Translations under genes and position numbers: made by a program
Notes under the pieces: model-generated
What the model saw: only the letters and a program-made list of their open reading frames with translations
Databases searched by the model: none
What the model was told of the DNA's origin: nothing
From: Zonotrichia leucophrys gambelii
Taxonomy: Eukaryota > Chordata > Aves > Passeriformes > Passerellidae
Direction of reading: 5' to 3'
NCBI RefSeq assembly: GCF_028769735.1
Contig: NC_088178.1
Coordinates: forward strand, 25,255,357-25,319,356
DNA length: 64,000 nucleotides
Shown here: positions 37,604 to 62,374 of the stretch, in pieces
Layout: each line of letters begins with the position of its first letter
How positions within the stretch are numbered: the stretch's first letter is position 1

Positions 37604-37740
37604 AAAATAGAAAAAAAACCCAAAGAAGAACTATGGATGAAATTTGAATGGGGTGTGGTGAGGGCAGAGGGAGGCTGCCAGTGCCTCCCTTGGGGGAGCA
37701 GTGACAGCTCCTGAGGAACTGACTGCAGATCTGGCAGTGG

Positions 37741-37953
37741 GACAGGGTCTCTGCCAGTGGGACAGTGTCCCCAGCAGTGGGACAGGGTCTCTGGCAGAGG
37801 GACAGTGTCCCCAGCAGTGGGACAGGGTCTCTGGCAGTGGGACAGGGTCTCTGGCAGAGGGACAGTGTCCCCAGCAGTGGGACAGGGTCTCTGGCAGAGG
37901 GACAGTGTCCCCAGCAGTGGGACAGTGTCCCTGGCAGCGGGACAGGGTCCCCG
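37741..37953. repeat. Minisatellite, 20-bp unit, about 10.5 copies
   Basis: Ten full units of exactly 20 bases run from 37741 to 37940, then a partial unit. Two unit types alternate irregularly: GACAGGGTCTCTGGCAGWGG and GACAGTGTCCCCAGCAGTGG. Purine-rich GGGACAGGG cores recur each unit. Because 20 is not a multiple of three, the same 60-base period is open in several frames, which explains the repetitive open frames of about 100 codons on both strands. Confidence 0.95.
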
Positions 37954-40900
37954 TGGGGCTGCTCCCCTCACCGGGGGCTCTGGGCCAGGCAGCCCTGATG
38001 AGGTGAAGAGCTGCTGCATCTGCTCTGCAGAAGAATCTCTGCTTTTGGGACTTGGAGATTATTTATCGTAGCTCATATAAATCCTTCAGGACTGCATCAA
38101 AAGGGCAGTTGGGGAAAGGATCCTCCAGCTCCTGCAGGTGCTGAAGAGCTGGGCTGGCAGGGTTGCTCCTGAGCCATCTGTGGCCAAACGCCCTCCTCCT
38201 CTCCTGCTGCTGTGCAAGACAGACACGACTTTTCCTGAGCAGGCGTTCGGTGCATGCAGGAGCGAGGCTGGGGACCTGCATTAGCAAAGTGGATGAGAAT
38301 GGGAAGTATCCTCCTTCCTGGGACCCCACTGCCATTTCTTCTGCTCCCCTGTGGTCCGTGCAGAGCAGGGAGGTGGGAGGGGTCTGATCAAAACCTCATG
38401 ATTGTTCTCTCTTGAAAGTGTTTCCTGGTGCTAAATAAGAGTTTAATTTATGATGCCTCTTCTCACCATGCTGACTGAGCCCACTAACATTTTTGCAAAT
38501 TTTGCTTGAAAAAACCTAAGCAAATTCATTCTTATTTAACAAGAATAAAGATATATTTTACAAATAGAATTTTTGGTGGGAAGTAGTCTCTCGGGAAGCT
38601 TCTATGATATAGTCCAATATCCTGTAATTTATTTCATTCTGCAGTGTAATGTTGGTGAGTCTTGATTCCTGGGTTTGGGGGTAGATATCCTAGAAACTTA
38701 AACATATAGGGAATCTTACATAATATAAGCTTAGTTGTTTTTTTTAATATTTCCTTGTTTAATGGATTAATCTATGGAGGTCAATGTAATTGGTTTATTA
38801 TTCTAATACAAGAACAGTGAGTAAATTCCCTAAAGAGCTCCATTGCCTTTAGTGAGGAAAATATTGGTGTGCCCTGTAGCTGTGATTCATGCTGCTATTG
38901 TGAAGTCAGCCAGCTGTGAGATATATGTGGAGGCCATGGATGATAAATGTGTTCTAATAATCCAGTATACAAAGTATTTCCATAAAAATTCTTCAGTAGT
39001 ATCCAAGGACATTAAAAAGTCTATCAAGAAAGTCCTTCTTGAAATGATTTTGAATCAGGCAAAGAGTGTTTTAATGCACAGTTGTACAGGCTACTCAGAT
39101 TTTCCCCATGATAGTTCCAGAATCTGTTTTTAGCATACGATTATGATACTGCAGAGAATGTTGCTTCTGATAAAAAATTGTATTGATTTTCAGTATTTTC
39201 AACTCCAGTTGCATACAAGAAATTAATGAGACTCATTTTGTTACTTGGCATAGAATTGTGTGTTTGTTGACAGTCATCACAGGAATTAGCTTTAAAAAGA
39301 TCTTAAGATCCATCTTTTATGAAGGATTAAAATTCACTTTGATTACTTACATAACACTGTAGATGTCTCCCCTTCTTTCTGGTGGACCTCTGGTTGGGGC
39401 CTGTTTATGGCAAATGCAGCAGTGGAATAAACTGAAAGCTGAACACTCCCCTGATGTGCTGAGGAGTTGAGTTGCTGTACCCTGAGGCAGCCCCACCACC
39501 CACAGCTGCAATGATCTGGCACTGCAGGACTCACTTTGGGGCTTCCTGCTCTCTGCAAAGCACCTGGGAGGAACCAGAGGGAATCTCCCAGTGCCAAACC
39601 AGGCACAAACAACCAAAGTGAACCTTCCAGGTTGTTCCCACCTGTGGGATGAACAGAATGGGGTGCACATCACCACATAATACCTGTTGTGGAATTCACT
39701 CTGGAGAGCTTGTGCAGACACTGAGGTGTGGAGCTGCGCACCAGTCCTGTGCTCAGCACCAGTGTGGAGGCCACAGCTGAGAAGGAGCTGTGGAAATTCT
39801 CCCAATTGCAGAGCTTTTAAACTTCTTTTCAAAACTTCCTGCTAGAGCAGGATCCAGCCACAGTGCTGGACTGACACCCTCCTGTCCATCCTGATTCCTC
39901 CCTTCCCAGATATGTGGTTAGGAAGGATTAATGTCAGAAAAATGATTTCTTTTATTGAAAAAAGGGAATGATTTATTCTAAAACAAAGATTATACTGATT
40001 AACTTTCAATATAGACTACCCAAATCTCTGCACTTTGTTTTCAGGAAAACTTATTAAAGAAATATGAAAGTATTTAAATGGAAAAGAAGAAGGGTTGAAA
40101 ATGCTCAGTTTGACTTAGTTCTGTGTACTTTCCACGTGTTTTTAATAGCCTAGTGGTAAAACCCAATGCAACCACTAGAAGCAATGAAATCATAATGAAA
40201 CATCTCAAGGTCAGTCTCATTTTTCTTTTGGTTTTGCCATTTAGCCCATGCAGTTTTTGTAGCAGATGTAATATGAGATATCTGTGAACATAAAACACTT
40301 CTTGTTTTGCTTCCCCTGCTTTTTCCATCTTATTAAAATACTTTTTGGTGCAGGGGGGTGGAAAGGGGTGGGCTAGAGATATCAGATCCTTTTTAGGAAA
40401 GTTCAAAAGCGATGATTAACTACGGTGAGTTTCATGTGGTGGGTCAGAGCCTGGCTTTCAGCTGCTGTGGTGTGCAGAAACACAGAAGCATACATTTAAT
40501 CCCTAAATGAAATGCAGACAGCTCTTTGTGATGAAAGAGGGCTGATTTTAAAGCAACAGATGTAGAACTCTTTGTACCTTGCAGAACAAAACTTCCAGAG
40601 ATGGAAACTGAAAAGCACATCTGTGACCTACCTGAGCACATCCCAGTGGAATTCCCAGTGGAGTGGGAAATCTGGAGTTTTATAATGATTGAGTTGCAAG
40701 CTCTTCAGGAGCAACATTTACTGGTTCTTGTGCTGGACTGAGAACCAGCAAATGTTCAGCCTGTGCTGGTTTGGAAGGAAGGACAGCTGTGAAGGGAGTC
40801 CCAGGTACCCGTGGGTACAGGCAGAGTTACCTTCAGTGGCCACGTGGGGACAGGAGCTTTGTGAGGGGAAGGGATGCTTTGCTCCCTCCCTACATCTGCA

Positions 40901-43900
40901 GCTGTTGGTACCATCTCATCATGGAGCCAGCAGGGAAAGAAGGTTTGATTCTATTGCAGGAGAAGTGATTGAACATTTTCCCTCTTCACCCACCACGCTC
41001 CCCATTGTGTCTTTCTGAAACCTTCTGTACTTGTTCCCCAAAATACCACTCTCAGTAACAGACTGCTGCGATTTCACTTTGACAGCCTGCAACATTTCTG
41101 AAATACCCTGTGACACAAATCTGCCAGAAATCTCTGCTGTGCCAAATCTATTCCCATATATCATCTTCTAGGCAACAGAGATGTAACTGTTGCTGCTTTA
41201 GAAATGATGGCATCTGAGGTTCTGTCACTTAAAATGGAAGCCTGGCAATTCCTGTGACTATTGTGAGTAGTGCTTCCAGAGAGACAGAAGTGGCTAATCC
41301 AAGGTAATCATGAGTCCCCTTTGCTGTGTTATGTAACTGTCTCAGCCTTCAGCTCATTTATCCATCACCCTGTTGATTTAGAAAGGACCTTTTCTCTGTT
41401 TACAGAGGGGAAGCAAACCCTGCATTCTTGTGGTCACTTGGGAACTCTGAGTGAACAATGAACCTGACCTTAAGTACTGACCACCCTTCCTGTTCTATTG
41501 ATCTAATCCATTTGGGGTTTTGTGGGACAAACCCTCTTACAAATTCCAGGAACATCAATCAGTATGCTCCAGAGTAGTTAGTAAGGAATGTAATTTTGAG
41601 TGTCTTTCATCTCAGTTGTAGGTGAAATCACAGGCTAAACTGAGAATTTTAATTCATGTGTTTCATTTTCAGCTCAGCCCTTAGCGAATGGGTTCATTAA
41701 ATTTGGCTGTTCTGGGGCCTCTTTTCCAAATGCAGCAAAGCCAGACACTTATTGCTGCAAGGAGTTGTGCTCTCCCACTGCAGGGTAGGCAACAGTAGCA
41801 TCCCTGCAGAAAACCTTCATTGCTTTCTCTCCTCCCTGCCCTTATCCTCAGGTGTGGGGCTGTGGTATCAGTCAGCTGCCTGCAGGGGACAGGCAGCAAT
41901 TGCTCATTGCCTCTGTGCTGCAGTGACAGAGCTGCTGATGCTGGACAAACACACCTGGCTGCTCAGCAGAGGCACAGCCAGGGGGGCTCAGCAAGATCAG
42001 AGGCAGCCTGAGCCTTCCACACTCCCTCATCTCCCAGGTTACACATTCTGCTCACACACATCAGCCACCCTCTGCTAATGGTTACCTCATTTTTATGGAA
42101 AGCACAGAAAGGACTGAGGTCATTTCCAAGACTGTCCATCTGGCTTGAAGATGAAGCTTTCTGTCTGCTTTGAAAGTATTATAAATCAGTTTGCTGTTGT
42201 TAAAAAGGGACTAAAATTGATGTTTGTTGTAGATTTGAAAGTGAGACCTCATCAAAAGAGGGTGTTACAGAGTTCCTGTCTTTTCTAAGTGCTATAGAAT
42301 TTCTAGAATAGCAGGGTGGGCAACTCCAATTTAATGTTTTGACTATTTAGATAATCTTACTTGTATGTTAGGATTCATAATCAGGTGGCACAAATAAACT
42401 TTGGTGCAATTAAATAATTTAAGTGGAATCAATTAAGACTAGCAGAGCATATGAGTAACTGTATTAATTCCATGAACTTCTGTATTTGGGTTGGCAGCCA
42501 AAAGCTGTAGGGAATTAGTGGGATGTGTAAGTGCTCTGGTTGTATCTCCCTCTCTCAGTTCTAATTGTTGCACAAGGATTTATTACAGCAATTCAGCGCT
42601 GCAGAACTTCCTTGGCATTGGCAAAGTCCTCAAGAACCTGTTTTAATTTGTCTTTAATGATGTTTTATGCCACAACAATCTGCAGTGGTTTCTTTCCTCT
42701 CAGTATTATCATCAGAGCAAAGGAGTTGCAAATTAACAAGCATAAAACCACTGCCTCTGATAAATATGTGCTGATCTGGGTTACTTCCCAAATTTTTTCT
42801 TCTATAGCTGTATGCAGTGCACCACCCTTCTTAATTATCTTCTTTCCCTCCTCAAGGCTCTTCCCCAGTGTGCCTTTAGAAGACTTTAATTGGCCACATT
42901 CCCTTTCTGTTTAGCAGGGGGAGGCAACTTCAAAATAGGATTGAATGTTGCCAGTTAAGAAATATGTTCCTTCCACATATGCTTGAAATTATACCATGCA
43001 GACTGTTGTAATAAGTGATTGACTGGTCGATTGATTGATTTTTTTAATACAAATTTTTTGAGACTGTAAAGGTCACATGTTTGTTTTTGTGCACTGAAAT
43101 TAGGAGAAACATATTTACCAACACAAAGCTTGCACTCTAACTTGATAATCAACAGCTTTGTTATTTTTGTTGGAAGGGAGTGTGATTATAACTGGAAAAT
43201 GTGAACAGACCCATGCATACAAATATCTTATGGAACCTACTGCTATTCTAATTGCTCTGTGCATCAAGCTGCTTGACAACAAACACCACGAGACACAGAA
43301 AATAGCTAAATGGAGGAGAACTTACCACAGAAATGATCAGAAATTATCACAACAGCAGTGTTCACCTCTCCCAGCTAGCAGTGTGCCTTGTGTTCAGTGC
43401 AGCATGCCTGCAGCAGCAGTCAGGTGCTCCAGTCAAGGACACAGTACACTAACATGTACAGAGACCAAGTGCCTATGGCTCTAGTTAGAGCAGAACTGGA
43501 TACTCTTTGAGTAGGGTTTGAATGCAGAAAGCTGATTTTAAACCAGCCTGTTGATTCCATAAAAATATGCATTCACACATGAGACTCTCATATTACCTAC
43601 ATGTGAGAGCATAATGGGCAAAATTTTTGAAAACCCATGATGGGTTTTCTTTGTTGTGCAGGACTTGAGCAGCACAACTGAGTGCTGGTCTTTGGTGCTT
43701 TATCTCATTGAAGCTCTGCTCCTAGGAGCTGCTTAAGCACCAGAGTTGACTTAGACCTTTTGAGCCGTGACTGCACCGAAAAGTGAAAAAGTGAAAAGTG
43801 TCACACCAAGTAAGCTGTCTCAGGCAGGGGGCAAAAGGATTTGCACTTGCAGTTAGCCAGAGGCTGTGGGTGGCTGGGCTGGAAGGTGGTGCTAAGGCTG

Positions 43901-45209
43901 GGAGCACTTTCTGCATGGCACAGTGGCATGGTGTGTGGGCAGACTCTGCAAAACCACTTAGTCCAGAACTACTTGTTCCAAATCTTGCATCCACTTGGCC
44001 TCTCTCTTTGTCATTTTTATCTATGCAAGGTGCTTGCAAACTGATAGATGACTGGCAGGATCACATTATCACTTCATGTAGCTGCAATTGAGTCAAGCTG
44101 AAACTTTGGGTTGTGTTCTCTTTGTGGGTGCAGTTGGCACACGGAGACCCTGCCCAGTCCACGTGCCCTTACCCTGTTTCATCCTGGCTGCTTGATCTTG
44201 TCCCTGCATCACCCCTTCACTTGTGTTGACACAACTGTCTGTTAGGACTGTGCTAAAAACATATGTGAACTGGTTTGAATTAAAAATGCTTCTCATCTGG
44301 TTCTTTGTCTGGCCTCATAAATAACTGGGTCTGTGCAGCTGGGAGAGGAGGGGAGGCAGTGCAGGCAGGAATGGACAGCTGGGGAGGGGTGAGGGGGACC
44401 TGCAGGAGCTGCCAGTGCTGCTGAGATGAAAATATCAGATGTTGTGTTTGCCAGTCAGTGCTTCTGCCCATGCAGGGGGGCACAGAGCAGCCTCAGCTCT
44501 CCCCTGTCACTCATTCTTGTGACACTCTGCAGAGCAGGTCCTTTACTGGGCGTGTTCTGGAGCAAACTGCTCTGAATCATTTCAGTTCTTCCCTATTCCT
44601 TGTGTTCTGAGTTTGTTGTTTTCACTCTAGGGTCAAATTGAGAAAACTGTTACCAACTGTATATATTTTCAAAATAATACATAATTTCTGAGGAGCTATG
44701 GACAAAGAAGACCTATGTGTGTTCTTTCTGGCTTTACTGCTTGGTAATTAAACTATCTATATATACTACAGTGCTCTGAGGCAACTGTTCAGTGCATGAT
44801 ATAAGAAATAGTCTGAACAGGAGCCCTTAAAGAAGAGGTGAACATGTACATCCCAGGAAAACCACCAATCATGAATGAATGATACACTGAATCAGCAATG
44901 AACTGGTGCATGAAACACTTCTGCTGCTGGTTAATGCAGAATTTGTCCTTTTTGACTGGGGTTGAAATTTGCTTTTTGACTACAGATGAGAAGAGCATAT
45001 GAGAATACCAGGCACATGGTATCTCAAGCTGCTATGCCACAAGTAGCAAAATATAATATGTCAAGTGTATTGGTATGAGCTGGTATGTAATCTCTGGATC
45101 AAATCCCAACTTTTCAAAAGGTCTCCTCACTTCCACTCTCTATTTTAGCAGAGACATAGGAAGACACTAATAGTAGAAGTGCACAGACAGCCTGTTTTTA
45201 AATGGCAGG
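37954..45209. other. PODN-SLC1A7 intergenic DNA, right part
   Basis: No gene is recognised. A 127-codon open frame at 42531-42914 (+) and a 161-codon one at 39347-39832 (-) have no domain I recognise. No interspersed repeat is clear in this stretch. Confidence 0.55.
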
Positions 45210-45215
45210 TTTATT
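45210..45215 (-). terminator. Candidate SLC1A7 poly(A) signal AATAAA (minus strand)
   Basis: TTTATT on the + strand reads AATAAA on the coding strand. It is the first canonical signal past the SLC1A7 stop, about 1.08 kb downstream. About 30 bases further the coding strand has CTGTCTGTGC, a plausible T/G-rich element. Confidence 0.5.
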
Positions 45216-46290
45216 AAAAATGTTCTCTATCACAAACATTGGAAACATATGTGGCAGATTTTACTGTAAGTGAAAGATTCAGTGACAGTGGAAAGGGAGT
45301 AACTGTCGACTGAGTAATGAGAAATAATGGGACAGTTTCCACAGCAAACCCCTCCCAAACCCCTTTTTAACTCAACATCCTCGGCTCCAGGTTAGTGTTC
45401 AGGCTGCCCTTTGGACACAGCACAGAGTTCATGAGCTTGAGCTTTGAGTTTATACATATTTACAGTAGAACAACCTATAGGTTACAGGAGAGGAACATTA
45501 GCACCAGTGCTTGTGGATTACAGCTCACATCGCCTCTGCCACTGCAAGTGCATGGAACTGACTTTACTGAAGGGTTAGGTTAAAAAAAGGTTAATAAATC
45601 TGGCACTTGGAAGGCAAACTGTGCTCTGCAGTGACCTAGGAAATCTTTGTGTTAGGTATCACACTTGACTGCCTGTCTCTGAAGGCTGCCCATCACAGTT
45701 ACCTTAATGCCCTTTCTTGCACAGATGCACACTTCCCTTCCCCTGTGCTTGCACTGTTATTTAGGAATAGATGGAACCCCTTGAGATCAGGAAATCAGTG
45801 TGATTTTCTTACTGCTGTTCTAAAACTAAGCACAAACTCTGTATTTAGCGAATATTAGACAAAATTAGTATCTTTAGCAATTTTGGTGAAACATTTTCAC
45901 ATAGCAAAAATTCTACAGTGTCGGTAATTACTGAGATTCACAAAAAAAGGCTTCGGTTAGAAAATCAAAAAGGGTCAAATAAAAAAAAGCTTAAAAAAAA
46001 GGAAGCCAAAGGAGTGTCAAATACCATATTGAAGTCAGTGAGTGCAGAATAAAACAGTAGCAGTCCATTAGTTAATTTTTCAGTAGTAAAATCTTCCACC
46101 TAAAGAAGCCCATGTCTCTTGCAAGCTGTGTGCCTTTCCTGACGTTCACAGCTGGTCTCCTAGCTCCAGTACAAGCAGGGTGGCGATGAGTCCACGCTTT
46201 CCTGTTCAAGGCAAAGAGTCCTTCTTCCAGCTGTGAGGTAGAGATTGGGTATCAGGTCACTGGGGTGTGAGATACCTCTGAGTGTGGCAG
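45216..46290 (-). other. SLC1A7 3' untranslated region (probable)
   Basis: About 1.07 kb lies between the stop and the first poly(A) signal. It includes an A-rich stretch on the + strand at 45940-46010 (U-rich in the transcript). No other gene is seen. Confidence 0.5.
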
Positions 46291-57025
<10,735 letters not shown>

Positions 57026-57064
57026 CTGCACAACAGCACACAACAACACACTGGGTTATTTTGG

Positions 57065-57354
57065 TGTGGGGGCTTGAATATATATTGTATTGTAAGATCT
57101 GTGTGTGTCAATGTGGGGGCCTGAGTATATGTTGTATTGTAAGACCTGTGTGAGTCCGAGTTGCTCCAAACGAGCTGCAGCTGCAGGGTCCTTAGTTGGG
57201 CAGCAGCTGTAGCTTGTGAAGGTAACTGAAATAAATAGGGGTGAGTCGAGAGCCCAAGAAAAACCCCTGAGAAGACAGGAAGGACTGAGCTGCAGAGAAT
57301 GGAGAAGAGCCCCAGCAGAGAGGCAAAAAAAACACTGCAGCAAAGATTACAACA
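57065..57354 (-). mobile_element. Solo LTR, 290 bp, same family as 8106-8348, with 47-bp terminal duplication
   Basis: On the minus strand it starts TGTTGTAATC and ends AAGCCCCCACA, like the copy at 8106, but in the opposite orientation in the window. Exact 6-bp duplications TTTTGG flank it (57059-57064 and 57355-57360). It is 47 bases longer than the other copy, which is fully explained by a tandem duplication of the 3' terminal 47 bases (57065-57111 and 57112-57158). It lies in the sense direction of SLC1A7, 39 bases before the acceptor of the TM7 exon. Confidence 0.93.
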
Positions 57355-60300
57355 TTTTGGTTTCTGGGGAATTGGAGCAAATCTTGTCCTGGCAGGGGAG
57401 GTTTCACACAACCATCCGAGCTTCTCGCTCCTTGCTCTGCCCGGGACTCACTTGCCAGGTAACTCACTCCTTTGCTTGATGGAGGATAAAGACAGTTACA
57501 CGTATAAATGTTGGAGTTAGTGCCAATTTTGCTTCCCAAAGTTAGAAATATTTTTCTCTCTTTCCCTGTTTCAGAAGCAAATGGACAGAATTCCCACAGA
57601 GGCAGTGTTGTACACGCAAATGCAAAGAAAGGGAGCAACATCCTTTGCAGCTTATTACTAAAATCTCTGAAAACTGTTTTACACTCATGGTTTCTAAAAA
57701 CGTTTCCTTTCAGGCCTACCTCATGTGTAAACAATTTTTTATTTCTGCAAGGGTTAGACAAAGATCTTATCAACAGAAGGCTGAAAATAAAAGCTGCAGA
57801 CAAAATGTCTGTGTTTAAGAATATAAAATCCCATTTTTTTCCCTGGGACAGATCTGCCCTCATCCCTTGTCTGACCATAAAACAACCACATAACTGCAGG
57901 TCATATAATAATGGGTACACATGTAAATGAGATGTGTGTGGAATAGAATGGAACGATATAAGAACATTTTACAGGTATTCATTTTAAATTGAGCTTGGTA
58001 GCCTAAAAAATATTTCTGATTTTTGTTTTCATTTATTGAGACAATTAACAAAACACTGTATGGTCATTTATTTTCTCATTTTTAATAAAAGGCACACATT
58101 TTTAAATACTAACACACTAACATATATTCATTTGTATATTTTATCAGCCTTTTGGTAACATTCTGCATTTTACCATGTGGTGTCTCATTCACTGATGTCA
58201 TGAGTAATGAGACTGCATTCAAGTGAGTGAGGGGGTATTTTTTATGGCACATTAGTTTGTATGGAAAATAAGTAGCACCACTGAAAAAATACATAAATCA
58301 CAAAATATTTTGCTTGTTATTACACCAGCTTTAATGAACTGCTCACTATCTGAGCTGCTGACTATTTTAATAGATGTAATATAGCAAACTTCTTCAAAAT
58401 TATTCCAAAGTTACCTCTTAAAAAAGATGGTGATAGGGGAAATACAGTATGGTGACACTGTGATCTTCAGTGTCCTGTTGTCCTGTGATTTACATGCCCT
58501 GAGCCAGGAAATCCAGGTGTCTTCCCCCTGGTTTGGCAGCTCAGGTTGCTCTGTCACTGTGTGTACTGACCCTCACATCACAATGGCTCCAATACCTAAA
58601 TCTTATAATGACCATTGAAGATAACACATTGCATCTGCAAATTCTATCTCAGTTGTTGCAAATGTCCTATGAAAGCACAGAGGGATTCCAAAAACTCTGA
58701 AATCACAACCCCATGTTTGCAGGAATGCCTAAGCAAAATGTTTCCATGAGTAGGAGTTGTCATTTCATATTTGTGCAAGCTGTTTGAGGAAAGTAACTGT
58801 GTTTGGAAAGGAAAAGTAACTTCCTGCTCTGGAAACACAAAAGAGAAAAGACAAGCCTATGTTTTCAGTATGATAGCTCTGTTTTCTATAAATTTATGAA
58901 GTCTAACTGCTGAATTATGTACCACAAACTGGCAGTGACTGCCTGGAAATCCAGACCAAAGTCTTTCTCTAAGTATGTAAATATGCTGGAAAGGCAAGAA
59001 AGCAATGGAAATCTGATTACCTCCTGTAATTGGGGTATAGTAAACTTTTTAAATTCAGGCAGTCCTGGTGTTTAATCAATATTTACTTTGAAAAACAAAC
59101 ACAGCAAAGCATAACCCCATAATCCCCAAGCTGCTCAGGAGATGTCATTTCTCTCTTGAGCGTACCTGTCATTTTTCACACGGTCATTTGTGAATGACTG
59201 AAATCCTCTGCTTCTTGTTTGCCATAAAATGTTCATAAAACAAGAGGCTGAGGCTCACAAATCATGTGGAACTGAAAGCCCTGGGAGAAGCTGCAACCAG
59301 GAGCAGACTCAGGAGCATTTCTAGATGTTCTGACTAGAGGCTTCACCAAGAAAAAATGACTTAACTCATTGTCTCCTTTTCCTGCAGCTACTCAGTTTTG
59401 GAGAGTTACTTGTTTTTCAAGACTGTCTTCCCTCAGACATTTGGCTTTTCTGTAACACAACCCTGTCTAATTTCTTTGGGTGGAAATGAGGACAAAAAGG
59501 TAATCTTACAAGTCCTTGCCACCCTGCCCACACTCTGGCATACCAGAATATTAAACCTGAGTGCCTGCCTGTTCTGAGGGCAGAGGGCTGAGCTGTCAAA
59601 TGTGCAAATTTCAGCTGATTAATGTTACAGTTTGGTTGATAGGTGTAAAATATTGTGCAAAACAACCTCATAATACCAGTGCCACAACCAGCAAAATCTG
59701 TATCTATTTCCATTGTTGTAAGCAGATTCTATGACACTGTTTTTGCAAGAATTCAACTTTTAAACTTGTTCACTATCTCACAGTTAGGTGTGTCTTTCAT
59801 TTGAAGTTTATGCTGCCTGAAGTAACATTTCTAAGGCACATAACACATTGGATTTGTTGTCTGTTAAATATTACAATAATAAAGAAAATGGTCAGAATGT
59901 AAATGCAATGATGATGAAAAACATGCAAGATATTGCAAGAAAACAAATTTCCAGATTATTGCACTTTCTTAGACAGGCAACTACTACATTGTCTCACTCA
60001 AATTTCTGACACTGCATCTTACAGTTAGTAGGATGTGTGTCCCACCTACTCCTGCTGAAAGACTTTCCAGAACTCTCTGCTCAGATGAGAAATTTAATTT
60101 ATGATCTAGAGGTAGTCTTCTCAATTTGCACTAAATTTGCTTTTATGTGCTTTCTATATTTCTCCTTGCACAATCAGCTGTTGTAACACATGATGTTAAA
60201 AATCAGCTTTGTCCTCTCTCAGCCTGGATTGACCCAAGCAGTCTTTTTAACCTCTCACTTAGCAGATTGCTGCTTTACATCCCTGGTTACCCTTTCAGCA

Positions 60301-62374
60301 TCTGATTCACAGAAATGAACTTTTCCTGAATACAGCTGACAAAAGTTGTGTGGAACATCCTAGAAGAGGTTGTCCAATGATGTTCCATTTTTGCTCATAT
60401 TGTATCATCTGGCACAGCCCAGAAAAATGTCTTATTTAAGGCTCTGGCTATTGGTAGCTCTCAGAAGGCAAAGGGATAAAAAAGGTCCTACTGTAGTTTT
60501 GGAGTAATATTAATATACAATTTCAATATTATAAAAGACATTATCAAATAATTTGGCTAGTTTGTCTTTCTAGTTAAACTTGGTGAAGTTTGTTTTCTTG
60601 AAAGCTATTTTTATCTACTGTTAAACAGTGGAGCAGTAACATTAAAGCCTGACATTTAATATTTATTAAAAGAAAAAAAATACTCTAAAGCACTGATCTT
60701 AATCTGTTAAATCTTTTAAAAACTGACCCAAAGCTTTCAGCTGAGAAGTATCTTCTGCCAGCATTAACTCTAACAATTAAAAATACATTTTCAGAGTCTT
60801 ATCTGAATTTTGGGATAAAATGCTGCAGCTGCAGAGACTGAGCATAAGCTAATGGTGGCCAGGCCAAGCTCTTACTAGTGAGAGCCACAGAGACAGCCAG
60901 TCACTGTGGAAGAACAGCTGTTCAGCCTGCTCTGTTTATCTTATCATTCAAATGCATTTTGATATTTGCTCCAAAAAATCAGCAAACTGATCTCATCTCC
61001 CCTTTCTAAATCTGCCTTTAATTTACACTGTGCAATAGCCAAGATCTTAGTGTTTCATAAGCAGCAAAACCCTTGAAAAACTCATGGTTTATAATTTGTC
61101 TTCAGAGAAGATGAAAATTGCTTCTTTTGATGGGATGTACCACTGAAAAGATGCTGCTTTAATTCATTAATGATATGGAAAGATGACCCAGAAAAACAAA
61201 ATTCCCTCTTGCCATTGGAAGAGGAAAGCTAAAATCAAGATGAATTTTGCCTGCTGGCCAAATTCTGCTTTTTCAGTGTGACAAGATGAGGGGAAGAAAG
61301 CAGAGTCAGAAATGCCCAGAGCAGGGTGGGCAGGGGCAGCACGTGCTGTGCACCTCACACTGGTGCAGGAAACAGGAGCTGTGCACGTTCATTTGTGTCC
61401 TAAAGGATGCACCAAAGGACAAAGTTCTGCTTTTCTGCCTCTGCACTGGTATTGGTGCAAACCAAAATATTGCCGTGGTTGGGGTTTCTGGAGAGGCATA
61501 AGGGGACTGAGAATGGGGTGCAGAATCTTTCACTAAAGGGAAATGAGCAGAAATGATGTTGAGATGCAGTAAAATCCTTGCCAGCAGATGGCTGCTTAGG
61601 GGCTTTCAGGTTCTCCTGTGTTACATTCTTGGGCTTTGTAAATGATATTGTTTTTGCTTCTTGTAGTTTGATCTTTAGTTTAAAAACAAGCTTTCCCCAG
61701 GTGCAGAGAATCTGCAATGAGTATCAGCACACTGACTCGTGGTTTTCATTCTATCTTTAGATGTAGGCCTGAACCAACACAGAAACATCTCCAAGAAACA
61801 CATCAGTATTCTTAAAATCAACTCTTTGTTCTCCTCTAGGATGATCTGAAAATCCAATACCCACATGACAAGTGTTATATAATGCCCCTGTGGCAAGCCT
61901 TATTTAACCAAATGCAGATGTGTTGACTGTCAGGAGAGGCAGCTCTCCTGTCCAGCCCCAGCTATTTGTGCATGTTCTTTTGGCAACAGCTCAGTTATGT
62001 GCAGTATCCATTCCTTTCAGTGTAATGAAGGTGAAAAGTTCAACTATCTCTAGAAAAGACACTGTGATTTGAGCAGAAAAACATGGGAAACCATGTTGGG
62101 CCTGTGTTGGATTTGCAAAATATACACATTCTTAAAGAGGGACAAACAGCTAAATCCAAAAATGTCCAAGACCCAAATCTTTATGTTCAGAGCCTTCCCT
62201 CAGGACTCACCTGAAATTTGGTGGTACTTTAGCTTCTGCCAATAATGATACTAAATCTGCTGTGAGTCTTGCTGGTGGTTCTGGTGCAGACTGAGCTGCC
62301 AGCTGGTGCCAGAGCTCTGTTCCCAATACACCTTTCTGGGCCTGTAGGTAATTATTCCTTGCACAGCTGAAGGA

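Noticed and set aside
37552..38071. Repetitive open frames of 77-155 codons on both strands
   Set aside because: They are translations of the 20-bp minisatellite in successive frames.
42531..42914. 127-codon plus-strand open frame with hydrophobic stretches
   Set aside because: The hydrophobic parts come from T-rich DNA. There is no recognisable receptor or channel motif and no splice or neighbour context.
57192..57920. 242-codon minus-strand open frame running from intron into the LTR
   Set aside because: It has no family motif I recognise, no codon bias apparent, and its end is LTR sequence in a non-viral frame. It does not match the missing SLC1A7 upstream exon.
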